DNA from: Ensifer sp. PDNC004
GTDB taxonomy: Bacteria > Pseudomonadota > Alphaproteobacteria > Rhizobiales > Rhizobiaceae
Direction of reading: 5' to 3'
Assembly: GCF_016919405.1 (NCBI RefSeq)
Contig: NZ_CP070352.1
Coordinates: 992,001-1,056,000 of the forward strand
Length of the DNA: 64,000 nucleotides
The notes under the pieces were generated by a model. It ran no database searches, was not told where the DNA came from, and saw only the letters and a program-made list of their open reading frames with translations. A program made the translations under genes and the position numbers. Position 1 is the first letter of the stretch, and the number at the start of each line of letters is the position of its first letter. Positions 37,966 to 46,839 of the stretch are shown piece by piece.

Positions 37966-39242
37966 GATGCGGCTCCCGCAATCGGTTTGTTGAATTCGCC
38001 TGCCAGATGACGGGCCGCGACGTCGCGGCGGCTGATCTTGCCGTTCGCCTGGCGCGGAACCGCGTCGATCTGCAGGATTTCCATCGGCAACTGGTGAGAT
38101 GCGAGGTGGCGGCTGCACCATTCGCGCACGGCTTGCGGCGCCACCGGCGCCTCGGCGCTGAAGAGCAACGCGACACGCTCCCCGGCAAAACGGTCGGCCT
38201 TGCGGAAGGCCACCGCATCGGTAACCTCCGGCATCGCCATGACCGCATCCTCCACGTCCTTCGGATAGACGTTGAGGCCGGAGACGTTGATCATGTCGTC
38301 CAGGCGGGAAACGAAGATGAGCATGCCGTCGGCGCGGCGGTAGCCGAGGTCGCGCGTGTGGATCGGCGCGCCGTCGCCGTTGCTGACGACGATCTCGCCC
38401 GTATCCTCGGCGCTGTCGCCGGTGGCGGCGATCAGATGCGGCAGGACGAAGCCCATGTCGCCGGCAGACGTCACATCGGGATTGATGGCGATGCAGCCGG
38501 ATTCCGAGCAGCCATATTGCTGGAACATGAAACGGCTCTTGGCGCGGATATCGGCAAACCACGGCTCGGGCAGCAGCGTGCCCGAGGTCATCGTCGCGTG
38601 GATCTGCTCGCCCGCGGGCATCAGCCGCGCTAGCGTATGCAGGATCGCCGGCGAGGAGTAGAGCAGCGGCCGTTCGGTCTCGCGCAGCACCTTCAGGAGA
38701 TATTTCGGGTTCGCGGTATTGACGATGACGGGTGTCTGCCCGCGCTTCAGTGCCACCAGGATACCGCAGATCAGCCCGTAGGAATGGGTGGCCGGGCAGG
38801 CGATGACCGGCGTCATGTCCTCCGGCTCGCGGAAGGTGCCGACATAGCTTTCGATCTCGGCATCGATTTCGGCCCACCTGCGCGCCACGCATTTCGGCGC
38901 GCCAGTCGTGCCGGAGCTCATCTGCAACAGCGTGCCTTCAGGCGAAAGCTGGCCGGATGGTTCGAGAACGTCGGCCGTCAGGCTGTTGTAGAACAGCCGG
39001 TCGCAGCTAGCACCGATCGCGAGCTTGCGCGCGGCCGGATAGGGTGTGCCCGGATGGATCGGCAGCACGCTCGCCCCTGCCTTGCGGATGGCAAAGAACA
39101 GCGCCAGCCAATCGGCCGTTTCCGAGAAGCAGACGGCGTAGCGGCCGGTGTCTTGCGCGCTCAGGCCGATCTCGGCTGCGAGCTCTGCCGATCTGGTGCT
39201 GAAATAGGCCTCGTCATAGAGCCTGTCGTCGATACGGATCAT
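37962..39242 (-). CDS. asbC: 3,4-dihydroxybenzoate-AMP ligase (AsbC)
   Basis: 426 residues, ANL adenylating family. Core motifs: A3 SSGTTGAPK (109-117), A5 YGCSESG, A7 HTRDLGYRRADG, A8 SRLDDMINVSGLNVYP, and the catalytic lysine of A10 in ANGKISRRD. AsbC activates 3,4-dihydroxybenzoate and loads it on the AsbD carrier, which here is the N-terminal domain of the next protein. Short for the family (usual AMP ligases about 500 residues), but AsbC itself is short. Starts in the stop codon of asbB (ATGA overlap). Confidence 0.92.
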   Translation of the reverse strand: MIRIDDRLYDEAYFSTRSAELAAEIGLSAQDTGRYAVCFSETADWLALFFAIRKAGASVLPIHPGTPYPAARKLAIGASCDRLFYNSLTADVLEPSGQLSPEGTLLQMSSGTTGAPKCVARRWAEIDAEIESYVGTFREPEDMTPVIACPATHSYGLICGILVALKRGQTPVIVNTANPKYLLKVLRETERPLLYSSPAILHTLARLMPAGEQIHATMTSGTLLPEPWFADIRAKSRFMFQQYGCSESGCIAINPDVTSAGDMGFVLPHLIAATGDSAEDTGEIVVSNGDGAPIHTRDLGYRRADGMLIFVSRLDDMINVSGLNVYPKDVEDAVMAMPEVTDAVAFRKADRFAGERVALLFSAEAPVAPQAVREWCSRHLASHQLPMEILQIDAVPRQANGKISRRDVAARHLAGEFNKPIAGAAS

Positions 39243-40975
39243 GGCTTTCTCCTTCGTTGGAGCGTTCTTGCGGCCAAGGCGTTCGCCACCTCGTGGTGGT
39301 ATTCCGGCTTGAGCGCGAGCAGCTTCCTCGTCATCAGGGATTCGGTCAGGATGCGGGGAAGGTCGCAGGCAAGCTGCGCCAGCCGCTCCGTCGCGCCGTG
39401 CTCCGCCTCGTAGGCGGCAAGCACGGTCTGGACGCGCTGCCAGAAGAGCGTTTCCGGCAGGTCGTAGCAGTGGTCGAGAAGGTGGGAGATCTCACTCAGA
39501 TTGTAGACGAACAGCGTGTCCATCACCAATTCGCGCAGCGAATCCAGGTTGTCCGTCCAATAGAACTGGTCAGGCTCCGCCTCCCGGTAAGCTGGATGGA
39601 GCGACAGGAAATCCGGCGCCTTTTCCGGCGCGCGCAGGAAGCCCGGCGAAAACTCGATGCTCTCGTGAAAATCACGAAGGATCAGCCGCACCGGCCAGCC
39701 ATCGCGATGGACCAGAAGCATGTTCTGCCCATGCGCTTCAACCGCCAGCCCATGGTGCACCAGGAGGTGCCAGACGGGTAGGACGGCGACTTCAATCAGG
39801 CGGTTGATCCAGGGCATCAGACCGAAGCGCTGGATCCAGTCGTCGGCGAAGGCACGCCCGTCCGCTTCGACCATCATCAGCGCGTTGAAGGGAATGACGG
39901 CCTCGCCTGAGCCAAGCGTCGCTTCCGCACTCTCGCGCCAGATGGCTGCGACCTGTCCGGCCAAAGGGCCGTCGCTGTCGGCGATGATGCCGGCATATTC
40001 CTGCAGGACGGTGAGCGGATAGCGGTCGCGAAAGGCCGGATCTCGGGCAACCATCCCGGCGATCCAGCGCGAGATCACCGGCGCCGTGCACACCGAATGC
40101 GCCTCAAGGATGCGGCGCGACGAGGTGTTGACCATGTTGAGCGGCAGCTTGATGCTCGCGGCCAGCGGCCGATCCTGGTTCAACAGGGAACGAACTGACT
40201 GCGTCGCCGTGTACCGGTCACCCGCCGGACCAAGGCAAAAGGCTTCACCCGCGGTGATCCAGCCCGAAAGCTCAGTCTCGCTGAGTTCGCGCCACTGCCA
40301 GGGATGCAGCGGCAGAAGGCCGAACAGGTCAGGCGAAACATCGCACTCGTGCCGCTTCGCCCGGAGTTCGGACCAGGTTTCCTCGCCCAGTTCCGTTTCC
40401 CAGAAGGCATCCTCATCACCAGGGATCGCGCAGCGAAGATGCTTGCGCGCCACCAGCAACCAGACGAGCTGGAACGCGCCCCCCATTTCGGGTCCATAGG
40501 CTGCATGGTCGGCGACGGAAAAGCCGGTACGTGCCTTATAGCAGGGGTGGTAGGGATGGCCCTCGTCCAGCGCTCCCTCCAACTCGGCAAATGACAAGGC
40601 GCGGCGCAGCCGCGTCGGTACCTGACGCTCGTTCCAGGCGCTGAAGGCAATCGTCTGCGTCAGTTCGTTGAGCAGCTTTCCGCGTGTCGGTCCGCTGCCC
40701 GGCAGGACGGATACCAACTGCGCCAGCGGCGGCACGACCCAGCCGTCGGCGTCATCGCGCATTTCTACCGATCCGGCAGCCAGCCGCAGCCGGCCAAAGG
40801 GACCGATGGCGCCGCAGCAGCGGAACTGCCGACCACCGAGCGACCAGTGGAAGGTGGTGATATCCCCGTCCGTGTGCTCGCTGGCCTCAACGATGCCTTC
40901 GAACAGCAGCGCGGCAACGAGCTGGCGGAGCACCCGCTCGTCCGGGCGGCCCTTGAGATCAAGAGGCAATGGCAT
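39239..40975 (-). CDS. asbB: NIS siderophore synthetase (AsbB, IucA/IucC family)
   Basis: 578 residues, IucA/IucC synthetase with ATP-binding stretch ATQSVRSLLN, catalytic HPWQWRE and C-terminal FhuF-like region. The HGQNMLL and LRDFHES pieces are family hallmarks. AsbB-type enzymes condense a (3,4-dihydroxybenzoyl-)spermidine with the second carboxylate of citrate. GAGG is 7 nt before ATG 40975, inside the 3' end of asbA (17-bp overlap). Confidence 0.92.
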   Translation of the reverse strand: MPLPLDLKGRPDERVLRQLVAALLFEGIVEASEHTDGDITTFHWSLGGRQFRCCGAIGPFGRLRLAAGSVEMRDDADGWVVPPLAQLVSVLPGSGPTRGKLLNELTQTIAFSAWNERQVPTRLRRALSFAELEGALDEGHPYHPCYKARTGFSVADHAAYGPEMGGAFQLVWLLVARKHLRCAIPGDEDAFWETELGEETWSELRAKRHECDVSPDLFGLLPLHPWQWRELSETELSGWITAGEAFCLGPAGDRYTATQSVRSLLNQDRPLAASIKLPLNMVNTSSRRILEAHSVCTAPVISRWIAGMVARDPAFRDRYPLTVLQEYAGIIADSDGPLAGQVAAIWRESAEATLGSGEAVIPFNALMMVEADGRAFADDWIQRFGLMPWINRLIEVAVLPVWHLLVHHGLAVEAHGQNMLLVHRDGWPVRLILRDFHESIEFSPGFLRAPEKAPDFLSLHPAYREAEPDQFYWTDNLDSLRELVMDTLFVYNLSEISHLLDHCYDLPETLFWQRVQTVLAAYEAEHGATERLAQLACDLPRILTESLMTRKLLALKPEYHHEVANALAARTLQRRRKP

Positions 40976-42743
40976 GGTCGGTCCTCGGCGCAGTCAGAAC
41001 GGCCGGCGCCCGGAGCGGGTTCGGCACAGGGCGATAAAGGGACGGCGCGTTGCTGGATTGCAGTTCGTCGACGTCGTAGAGGCGCGTCGTCAGGTTAGCC
41101 TTGGAGACGATCGTCGGCAGATCGAGCACGTGACGGGCGAAGTCGCGACCGGCGCCACTCATCCGGGTGGCATAGCGCTCGATATGCGCGCGCAATTCGC
41201 GCAGGAGCAGGCTCTCGTCGCAGAGCCCGTCATGGCCCATGCGGCTGATCACCGAGAAGACCTGATTGACGATCAGGTAATAGGCGAAGCGATCCCGGAT
41301 CTCGCTCTCGGCAAAATAGAGGGACGCGATCCTTTCAGTCTCGGGCACATGCCCGGCAATCAGGCTGCGATACCGCTCCGAGAGATAGAAGCCCTGATTG
41401 TCGCGGTAGTAGCTGACGGACGGATAGCCGGTGCCAACGTCCAACAGGCTGTTTTGCTGGTGGGCTTCAAGCGCTATCCCGTAGTCGTCATAGAGACGGA
41501 GCAGCGGTTCGACGGCGCAGTCGAGATAGCGGCGAAACCAGGCAAGCGCCGCATCCGCCAGGTTTTCGCCGGCGCGCAGAGCAGCCCTCTCAACCAGCCT
41601 TGCCAGCCGGGATGGCGCGCCGGGTAGCGGATCGGCGGTCAGGGCCGCGACGGTGACGACGCCCCGCCCGCCGCTCCCGAAAAACGGGTTCTCCCGCAGG
41701 ATGACTTCAAAGCCGCTCTCGCCGCGTCCCGGCACGTCGAGCGTGATGTAAGCGGGGTCCTGAATGATGCGGAAGTTTCGCGAGCGCTCGGCAAAACCGA
41801 TCCGGTCGATCAGCTTTGCCATTGCGACGCCCGCTTCGAGTTCCTGGCGACGGTTCAGCCGCACGGAGTTGGTGATGCGCACGGGCAGGGAGAACTTGAG
41901 CATCCAGTCGGCATCGGCGCCGTAGACCGTGCGCACCGACGAGGTCGCGGTGAAGGCCGGACCGGCGGGACCGAGATGCCGCAGCCGCCCCTCCCCCAAC
42001 AAGCCGCTGATATCGGGATCAAGCAGCAGCGCTTCGGCCTGGAGCGGATGCATCGGCAGCAGATATTCGTCGTCGCCGATCGCGAAGCCGTCAGTATCCG
42101 GTCCGACCAGCGACCGCACGATCTCGGGCGCTGCAACCGCGCGCGCGCAATCGTGCCTGATATCGCCGCGTTTTGCCGCGAAGTAGTGCAGCTTGAACTG
42201 GCCGCGCAGTTCCGGCGCGTAGCTCTCCTGCTGCCAATAGGTCATGCCCTGGCGGCTCTTCGGTGTCGGGTGCTGCCAATGGCCGAAAACGAGCGACTGC
42301 TCCGCTTCGATGAAATGTCCGCCGTCCGCCGGTTCCGGCGCGGCCCTGTCGATATAGAGTGCGGTCTGCTGGTAGCTTTCGAGCACGCGCATCAGCAGTT
42401 CGAGTTCGAAGCCGCGCAGGGCGTCCGCCTGGGCCTCGTCGACCTGGCGGTAGCACTCGTGCACCAGGATATGGAGCGCCGAAATCAGTTCGATCTGGCG
42501 CCAGGTGGCGTCGGACACGCCTCTGCCCCATACCCGGCCGAAATGGTGGGGGCCGCAGAGCGACGGCGACGTCACCTCGGCGCGCAGGATCATCTGCTGC
42601 CTGGGAAGAGACCATTCCACGCAGTCGACGGCGCGGCCTGGGGCGCGATGCATGGCCCGGATGCCCGGATTGACTTCGCGCAGGTAGCAGTTTGCGAAGC
42701 TTTGAAAGGTGGCTATTTCTGCGATTTGCCTAGACGATTGCAT
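40959..42743 (-). CDS. asbA: NIS siderophore synthetase (AsbA, IucA/IucC family)
   Basis: 594 residues. Close to AsbA of B. anthracis in many blocks: RQIAEIATFQSFANCYLRE, FIEAEQSLVFGHWQHPTPKSR, LLPMHPLQAEALL, TSSVRTVYGADADWMLKFSLP, EAHQQNSLL, YYRDNQGFY, LTTRLYDVDEL. AsbA couples spermidine to citrate with ATP in the first NIS step of petrobactin synthesis. ATG 42743 was chosen because GAGG is 6 nt upstream and alignment with AsbA starts there; an upstream ATG would add 12 residues. A weak FecI-type promoter element lies at 42796-42818. Confidence 0.93.
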   Translation of the reverse strand: MQSSRQIAEIATFQSFANCYLREVNPGIRAMHRAPGRAVDCVEWSLPRQQMILRAEVTSPSLCGPHHFGRVWGRGVSDATWRQIELISALHILVHECYRQVDEAQADALRGFELELLMRVLESYQQTALYIDRAAPEPADGGHFIEAEQSLVFGHWQHPTPKSRQGMTYWQQESYAPELRGQFKLHYFAAKRGDIRHDCARAVAAPEIVRSLVGPDTDGFAIGDDEYLLPMHPLQAEALLLDPDISGLLGEGRLRHLGPAGPAFTATSSVRTVYGADADWMLKFSLPVRITNSVRLNRRQELEAGVAMAKLIDRIGFAERSRNFRIIQDPAYITLDVPGRGESGFEVILRENPFFGSGGRGVVTVAALTADPLPGAPSRLARLVERAALRAGENLADAALAWFRRYLDCAVEPLLRLYDDYGIALEAHQQNSLLDVGTGYPSVSYYRDNQGFYLSERYRSLIAGHVPETERIASLYFAESEIRDRFAYYLIVNQVFSVISRMGHDGLCDESLLLRELRAHIERYATRMSGAGRDFARHVLDLPTIVSKANLTTRLYDVDELQSSNAPSLYRPVPNPLRAPAVLTAPRTDHAIAS

Positions 42744-42795
42744 CCTGATCCTCGGCACGCGACACGCATAGCCGCGCAATTGCGTTGGGCGCTTT

Positions 42796-42818
42796 CGACC
42801 AACACATTGAATTTTCTG
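42796..42818 (-). promoter_or_regulatory. Weak candidate ECF promoter before asbA
   Basis: On the plus strand CGACCAACAC and GAATTTT match parts of the element upstream of fecR (CGATCAGCAC and GAATTTT) with a one-base spacing change, but the CGTC of the -10 part is missing. It lies 53 bp before asbA, a distance like that of the receptor promoter. Low confidence; asbA may simply be read through from the receptor gene. Confidence 0.3.
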
Positions 42819-42844
42819 ATCCGAACTGTTTTGAAGCGGGCCGC

Positions 42845-43135
42845 TTAGCCGCCGGCTTGCCAGGCAAGCGGACCGGGCTCTTCCCGGAATGCAAAGCGCA
42901 GAAGATGGCTTTCGATCACCGATTTCGTGTCGGCGAGTTCGGCATCGTCGGGCGAGCGGGCGCGAATGCTGAGGCCATCGGCGGTCGCGTGGAGATAGCC
43001 GGTGCCGCAGTAGAACCGGAGCTCGGCGCGATCGCCCGCCTGTTCGACGTCGATCTTGTGGGCGAAATGCTTGCAGAGTTGCGTCAGGTACTTCTGGCCG
43101 TCTTCCGTCGCAAAATGGGTGGTCGCTTCTTGCAT
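42845..43135 (-). CDS. DUF2218 family protein
   Basis: 96 residues. Typical DUF2218: THFATEDGQKYLTQLCKHFAHKIDV at the N-terminus, a short beta-rich core (RAELRFYCGTGYLHATADGLSIRA) and the C-terminal helix VIESHLLRFAFREE. Function is unknown, but DUF2218 genes recur in siderophore and iron-uptake loci. Here it lies between the receptor and asbA on the same strand, with AGGAAG before ATG 43135. A role in iron release or in handling the ferric siderophore inside the cell is an inference. Confidence 0.85.
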   Translation of the reverse strand: MQEATTHFATEDGQKYLTQLCKHFAHKIDVEQAGDRAELRFYCGTGYLHATADGLSIRARSPDDAELADTKSVIESHLLRFAFREEPGPLAWQAGG

Positions 43136-43248
43136 CTGGAACTTCCTGTCTTTCGGCTTTCGCTGCTCTGGCGGCCGGGACTGACCGCCTGAGCGTCTTG
43201 GGCGGCTGCCGCCGGGAGGATCCGTCAGCCGCAGTCGGGACCGCCGAC

Positions 43249-45558
43249 CTAGAAGGTCGCTCTGGCGGTCAGGATAAAGGAACGTCCGGGCTCGTAGAGC
43301 GGCGTGACTTGACCGAATTCCTGACCGTAGGTCGCGCGGTCCGAATAGGTTTCGTCGAAGATGTTCTTGAGTTCGGCGCGCAGCGTCAGGTTTGGCCGCT
43401 GCGGCGGCACATATTCGACGAAAGCGTTGAAGACCTCGTAACCTTGAAGGGGCTTGGAGCCGGCGGCCACGTCGTCGTAGTCGAGCGCGATTTCGGCATC
43501 GGCGCCAAAGGTGACGCCCCAATCCGTCAATGTGTGCACCGCCTGCAGGGTGATGATCTGCCCGGCGGGGGTGGCGAGATAGGTGCCGAGGTCGGAATCG
43601 GCCGGCTTGCCATCGATCTCGACGTCGATATTGGCGTATTTCACCTTGAAATAGCCGTCGCCCCAGTTGTAGCCGCCGCCGATCTCGAACCCGCGTGAGC
43701 GGACGTCATGGGCCTCGATCCCGCGCGCAACGGCAAACCGTGGCGTGCGGGCGTCGTCGAGATCTGTCTGGAAAACGCTGCCTTCCACGGTAAAGCCGTT
43801 GTAGTTTGCCTCCAGCCCGAGGATGTAGTTGTCTGCCGTCACCGGCTTCGGGCCGTTGCCATAATCCCAGTTGGGATTGATGATGAAATTCTCGGCGAGC
43901 GGAATTCCGGCCCACACATGCGAGTAGCCGGCTTTGGCCGTCAACAGGTCTTCGACGAGGTCGTATTCGCCCGAGACGTTTCCGCTGAAACCGGAGTTGT
44001 TCCACGTCTGGCCGGTGGTGCCGGTAAAGCGCTGATTGTCGCCGCGCGCACCGAAGGAGAGGCGTGTGCGCTCGAAGGGCTCCAGCCGCGCCTGGGCATA
44101 GAGACCGACATTGCGCGCCTTCTCCGAGCCCGGATCGAAGAGATCCCTGAGCTTTGCCTCGTCATCGTAGAAATCGATGCCGGCGACGACGTTGCCGATA
44201 TCGAAGGAGAACTTGTTCTCGAACTTGCCGTTGAAGCTGTCCGACGCGCCGACACCCTGGTAGCTCACAGGAATGCCCGGCGTCGGCTTCGGATAAACAG
44301 GCACCTCGACTTCGGTCTTGCTGTAGGCGAGCAGCAATGTCGGATCCCACCAGCCCTCGGGCGTGCTGTCGGTATAGGTGAACACCGTGTTGCCCCGTTC
44401 GAGCGTGTAGTCGCGGATGCGTGGCTCCCAGGGCTTGCTGCCCGTCGTCGATCCCATATTGGCGCGGAACGGTCGCGGTGCATCGTCGCGTATGCTGTCG
44501 TGGCTGATCTCGAAGCGGTCGCCGCTGTCGAACTCGTAGGCGAGTTTTCCAAGCCCGCTCAAGAGGTCGGTGGAGGTTCCCTGCACTTCCTGGCCGTTGC
44601 CGGCGGTGAAATCGTTGCCGGTTCCGAAGTTGAAGTACCCGAGGAACTCCAATCCGTCTCGCATGCCGTAGGCCGAGAGCCCGGTTGTCACCGTGTTGCT
44701 GTTGAAATTGTAGCTGGACGTGACGGAGCCGCCAAAGCCGTCGCCGTCCAGCAGATCGCGCGCATCGATCGTTTCATAGGAAATCGCGCCGGCGAGCGCC
44801 CCCGGACCGGCATCGGCCGGCGCGACGCCGGCATCGACGTTGACGGCCTTGAGCAGGCCCGGATCAATCAGGTTCGTGCCGTTGTGATGAAAGACCTTGT
44901 TGTTCTGCCGGCCGCCGTCCATCGTCACCGCGAGGCTGGTTTCCTCGATGCCATGGACATAGACCTTCTGCGACATCGGCAGCGAACTGCCGACCGAAAT
45001 GCCGGGCTCGCCGGAAAACACGTCGGCAATGTTGGCGGGGTTCTTGCGCTTCAGGTCTTCCGACGAGATGACGATCTCGCCAGCGCCGAGCGGCCCGGCG
45101 CCGAAGGCCGAAATCGGATCGAGCACCGTTGCGCCGTCCGCAGCGACAGCAGCGCTGCCACCCGCCGAAACGGCCGAACCGACCAGCGCGGTCCCGCCCG
45201 ATATCCTGTAGGAAATGCCTGTGCCGGACAAAAGCCGGGCAAGCGCCTGGTCCGCCGTCATCGTTCCGCTGACCTTGGCCGAGCGAAGCCCCTGCGATGT
45301 TGAAGCCGCCAGGGTCACCTGCAGGCCGGACTGTCGCCCGAAGGCGTTGAGCGCGGTGGAAAGCGGCTGCGACGGGATGTCGAAGCTGCGGGCATTGCTG
45401 ACGCGCGACGCGGTCTGCTGGGCGGAGACCGTGGAAACGGGCATCAGCGCGAGGGAGGAAAACGCGGCGATCGCCGTCGTCGTCAGCAGGCGCCGTCTTT
45501 CACGGCGACGTCCCGTATCGAATTTCAGATGTCCCTTGCGGCATTTCGGCGAACGCAT
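43249..45558 (-). CDS. TonB-dependent siderophore receptor with STN signalling domain (FecA type)
   Basis: 769 residues: signal peptide (about 20-50 after a basic N-terminus), an STN domain at about 55-125 (FDIPSQPLSTALNAFGRQSGLQV, DQALARLLSGTGISYRI), a plug domain (VHGIEETSLAVTMDGGRQNN) and a 22-strand barrel ending in the terminal Phe. The STN domain contacts FecR-like anti-sigma proteins, matching the adjacent fecR and fecI genes. Probably takes up the ferric petrobactin-type siderophore. ATG 45558 follows GGGGGTAAG. Confidence 0.92.
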   Translation of the reverse strand: MRSPKCRKGHLKFDTGRRRERRRLLTTTAIAAFSSLALMPVSTVSAQQTASRVSNARSFDIPSQPLSTALNAFGRQSGLQVTLAASTSQGLRSAKVSGTMTADQALARLLSGTGISYRISGGTALVGSAVSAGGSAAVAADGATVLDPISAFGAGPLGAGEIVISSEDLKRKNPANIADVFSGEPGISVGSSLPMSQKVYVHGIEETSLAVTMDGGRQNNKVFHHNGTNLIDPGLLKAVNVDAGVAPADAGPGALAGAISYETIDARDLLDGDGFGGSVTSSYNFNSNTVTTGLSAYGMRDGLEFLGYFNFGTGNDFTAGNGQEVQGTSTDLLSGLGKLAYEFDSGDRFEISHDSIRDDAPRPFRANMGSTTGSKPWEPRIRDYTLERGNTVFTYTDSTPEGWWDPTLLLAYSKTEVEVPVYPKPTPGIPVSYQGVGASDSFNGKFENKFSFDIGNVVAGIDFYDDEAKLRDLFDPGSEKARNVGLYAQARLEPFERTRLSFGARGDNQRFTGTTGQTWNNSGFSGNVSGEYDLVEDLLTAKAGYSHVWAGIPLAENFIINPNWDYGNGPKPVTADNYILGLEANYNGFTVEGSVFQTDLDDARTPRFAVARGIEAHDVRSRGFEIGGGYNWGDGYFKVKYANIDVEIDGKPADSDLGTYLATPAGQIITLQAVHTLTDWGVTFGADAEIALDYDDVAAGSKPLQGYEVFNAFVEYVPPQRPNLTLRAELKNIFDETYSDRATYGQEFGQVTPLYEPGRSFILTARATF

Positions 45559-45610
45559 CTTACCCCCGTCTCGGCATTCCACGCGGCCTTGCGGGCGCGC
45601 GTTTCCAACC

Positions 45611-45640
45611 AAAGACGACCGGCCCCGGATTTTTTTTCAC
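45611..45640 (-). promoter_or_regulatory. ECF (FecI-type) promoter element before receptor gene
   Basis: In minus-strand sense: GTGAAAAAAAATCCGG (-35 region) and TCGTCTTT (-10 region), spanning 30 bp. It is identical in 26 of 30 positions to the element upstream of fecR. The CGTC core is typical of -10 elements of ECF sigma factors. It ends 53 bp before the receptor start. Confidence 0.75.
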
Positions 45641-45675
45641 CGGCGCGCGATTTTTTCCTGATTTTTTTACTCCAA

Positions 45676-46674
45676 TTAAAACCGCGTCAGGATGCGGCCA
45701 TAGCGGGTCACTTCGCGCACTTTGCCGCCGAAGGGCTGCACCAGCGCCTGGAGCGCACGATCCGGATCCTTTAGGTCGTAGACGCCGGTCACGCGCCGCG
45801 CCGCGAGATCGGGCTGCGGAATGGAGATCCAGGCGGAATGGTAGCGCTGCAGCCGCTCGGCGGCTGCAGCGACCGTCACATCATTGACGAACATCCTGCC
45901 GCTTCGCCAGGCGCCGATCTCGTCTTCCGCGATCGCACTCCGCACGACCGCGCCGGTCGCATGGCTCACCGTCGCCATTTCTCCCGGCGCCAGTTCGAAG
46001 TTCTGCCTGTGCGCGTTGGCGCTGTAGGAGACGGCGACCGTGCCGTGCGCCAACTCGACGGTCGTCTCGGTGCTCGCCAGCTGCACATCGAACGCGGTCC
46101 CGAGCACGGACACCTCGACGCCCCCCGCCTCGACGACGAAAGGACGCGAGGGATCGCGGGCCACGTTGAAAAAGGCTTCGCCCTTCAGGAGCCTGACATG
46201 GCGGGTCCCGGCGCCGATGTCGGTGGCGATGGCGCTGCCGCCGCCCATTTCGATGATCGTCCCGTCCACGAGCGTAACCGTCCTGTTTTGCGCCGTCTCG
46301 GTCACATGATCGGCCTGCCACCACACGAAAAGCGACGGCACGGAGACGAAAAGCGCGAGGCAGGCAGCAAGCGCCAGCGCCACGCCGGCGGCCAAGCCGC
46401 TCGTCCCCATCCGGCGGCGTTGGCGGATCGTTGTTTCGACGGCAACGGACGGTCTTGCCCCGCGCCAAAGATGCTCGTTCACCGGCGGCACCTCGCCGAG
46501 CAGCTGCCAGGTCCGCAAAGCCGTCTCCCAGGCCTGGGCATGCAGATCCGACTGGCCCAGCCACGCACGGAACCCGGCCTCCGTCTCGCGACAGTTCGGG
46601 CGCGCCTTCAACTCGAGGAACCAGTCCATGGCCTCCTCGAGCAGAGCCTCCGATATGTGGTTGTCCTTGGTCAA
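45676..46674 (-). CDS. fecR: FecR family anti-sigma regulator
   Basis: 332 residues: an N-terminal cytoplasmic part that should bind the sigma factor (about 1-90, WFLELKARPNCRETEAGFRAWLGQ), one membrane helix (about 100-120, LAAGVALALAACLALFVSVPSLF), and a periplasmic FecR domain (FVEAGGVEVSVLGTAFDVQ) that receives the signal from the receptor STN domain. The start is a TTG at 46674 with AAGG upstream. A 165-bp gap to fecI contains an ECF promoter element, so fecR has its own transcript as well. Confidence 0.92.
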   Translation of the reverse strand: MTKDNHISEALLEEAMDWFLELKARPNCRETEAGFRAWLGQSDLHAQAWETALRTWQLLGEVPPVNEHLWRGARPSVAVETTIRQRRRMGTSGLAAGVALALAACLALFVSVPSLFVWWQADHVTETAQNRTVTLVDGTIIEMGGGSAIATDIGAGTRHVRLLKGEAFFNVARDPSRPFVVEAGGVEVSVLGTAFDVQLASTETTVELAHGTVAVSYSANAHRQNFELAPGEMATVSHATGAVVRSAIAEDEIGAWRSGRMFVNDVTVAAAAERLQRYHSAWISIPQPDLAARRVTGVYDLKDPDRALQALVQPFGGKVREVTRYGRILTRF

Positions 46675-46791
46675 AGCCTTGCCTGCCGCTTGGATGATCG
46701 ACGCCCTAGCACCTTGTTTCTGTAGCCCCCTACCCCGTCAAGCGGCGTCACCGGGAAGCGGGACGCTTCCGTGGTTCCTTCGCACTGTCTT

Positions 46792-46821
46792 AAAGACGAT
46801 CAGCACCGGAATTTTTTTCAC
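46792..46821 (-). promoter_or_regulatory. ECF (FecI-type) promoter element before fecR
   Basis: In minus-strand sense: GTGAAAAAAATTCCGG, then TCGTCTTT; same 30-bp architecture as the element before the receptor (differences at 4 positions). It lies 118 bp before the fecR start, within the gap downstream of fecI. Confidence 0.72.
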
Positions 46822-46839
46822 ACGGGGACCCCTGAAATT

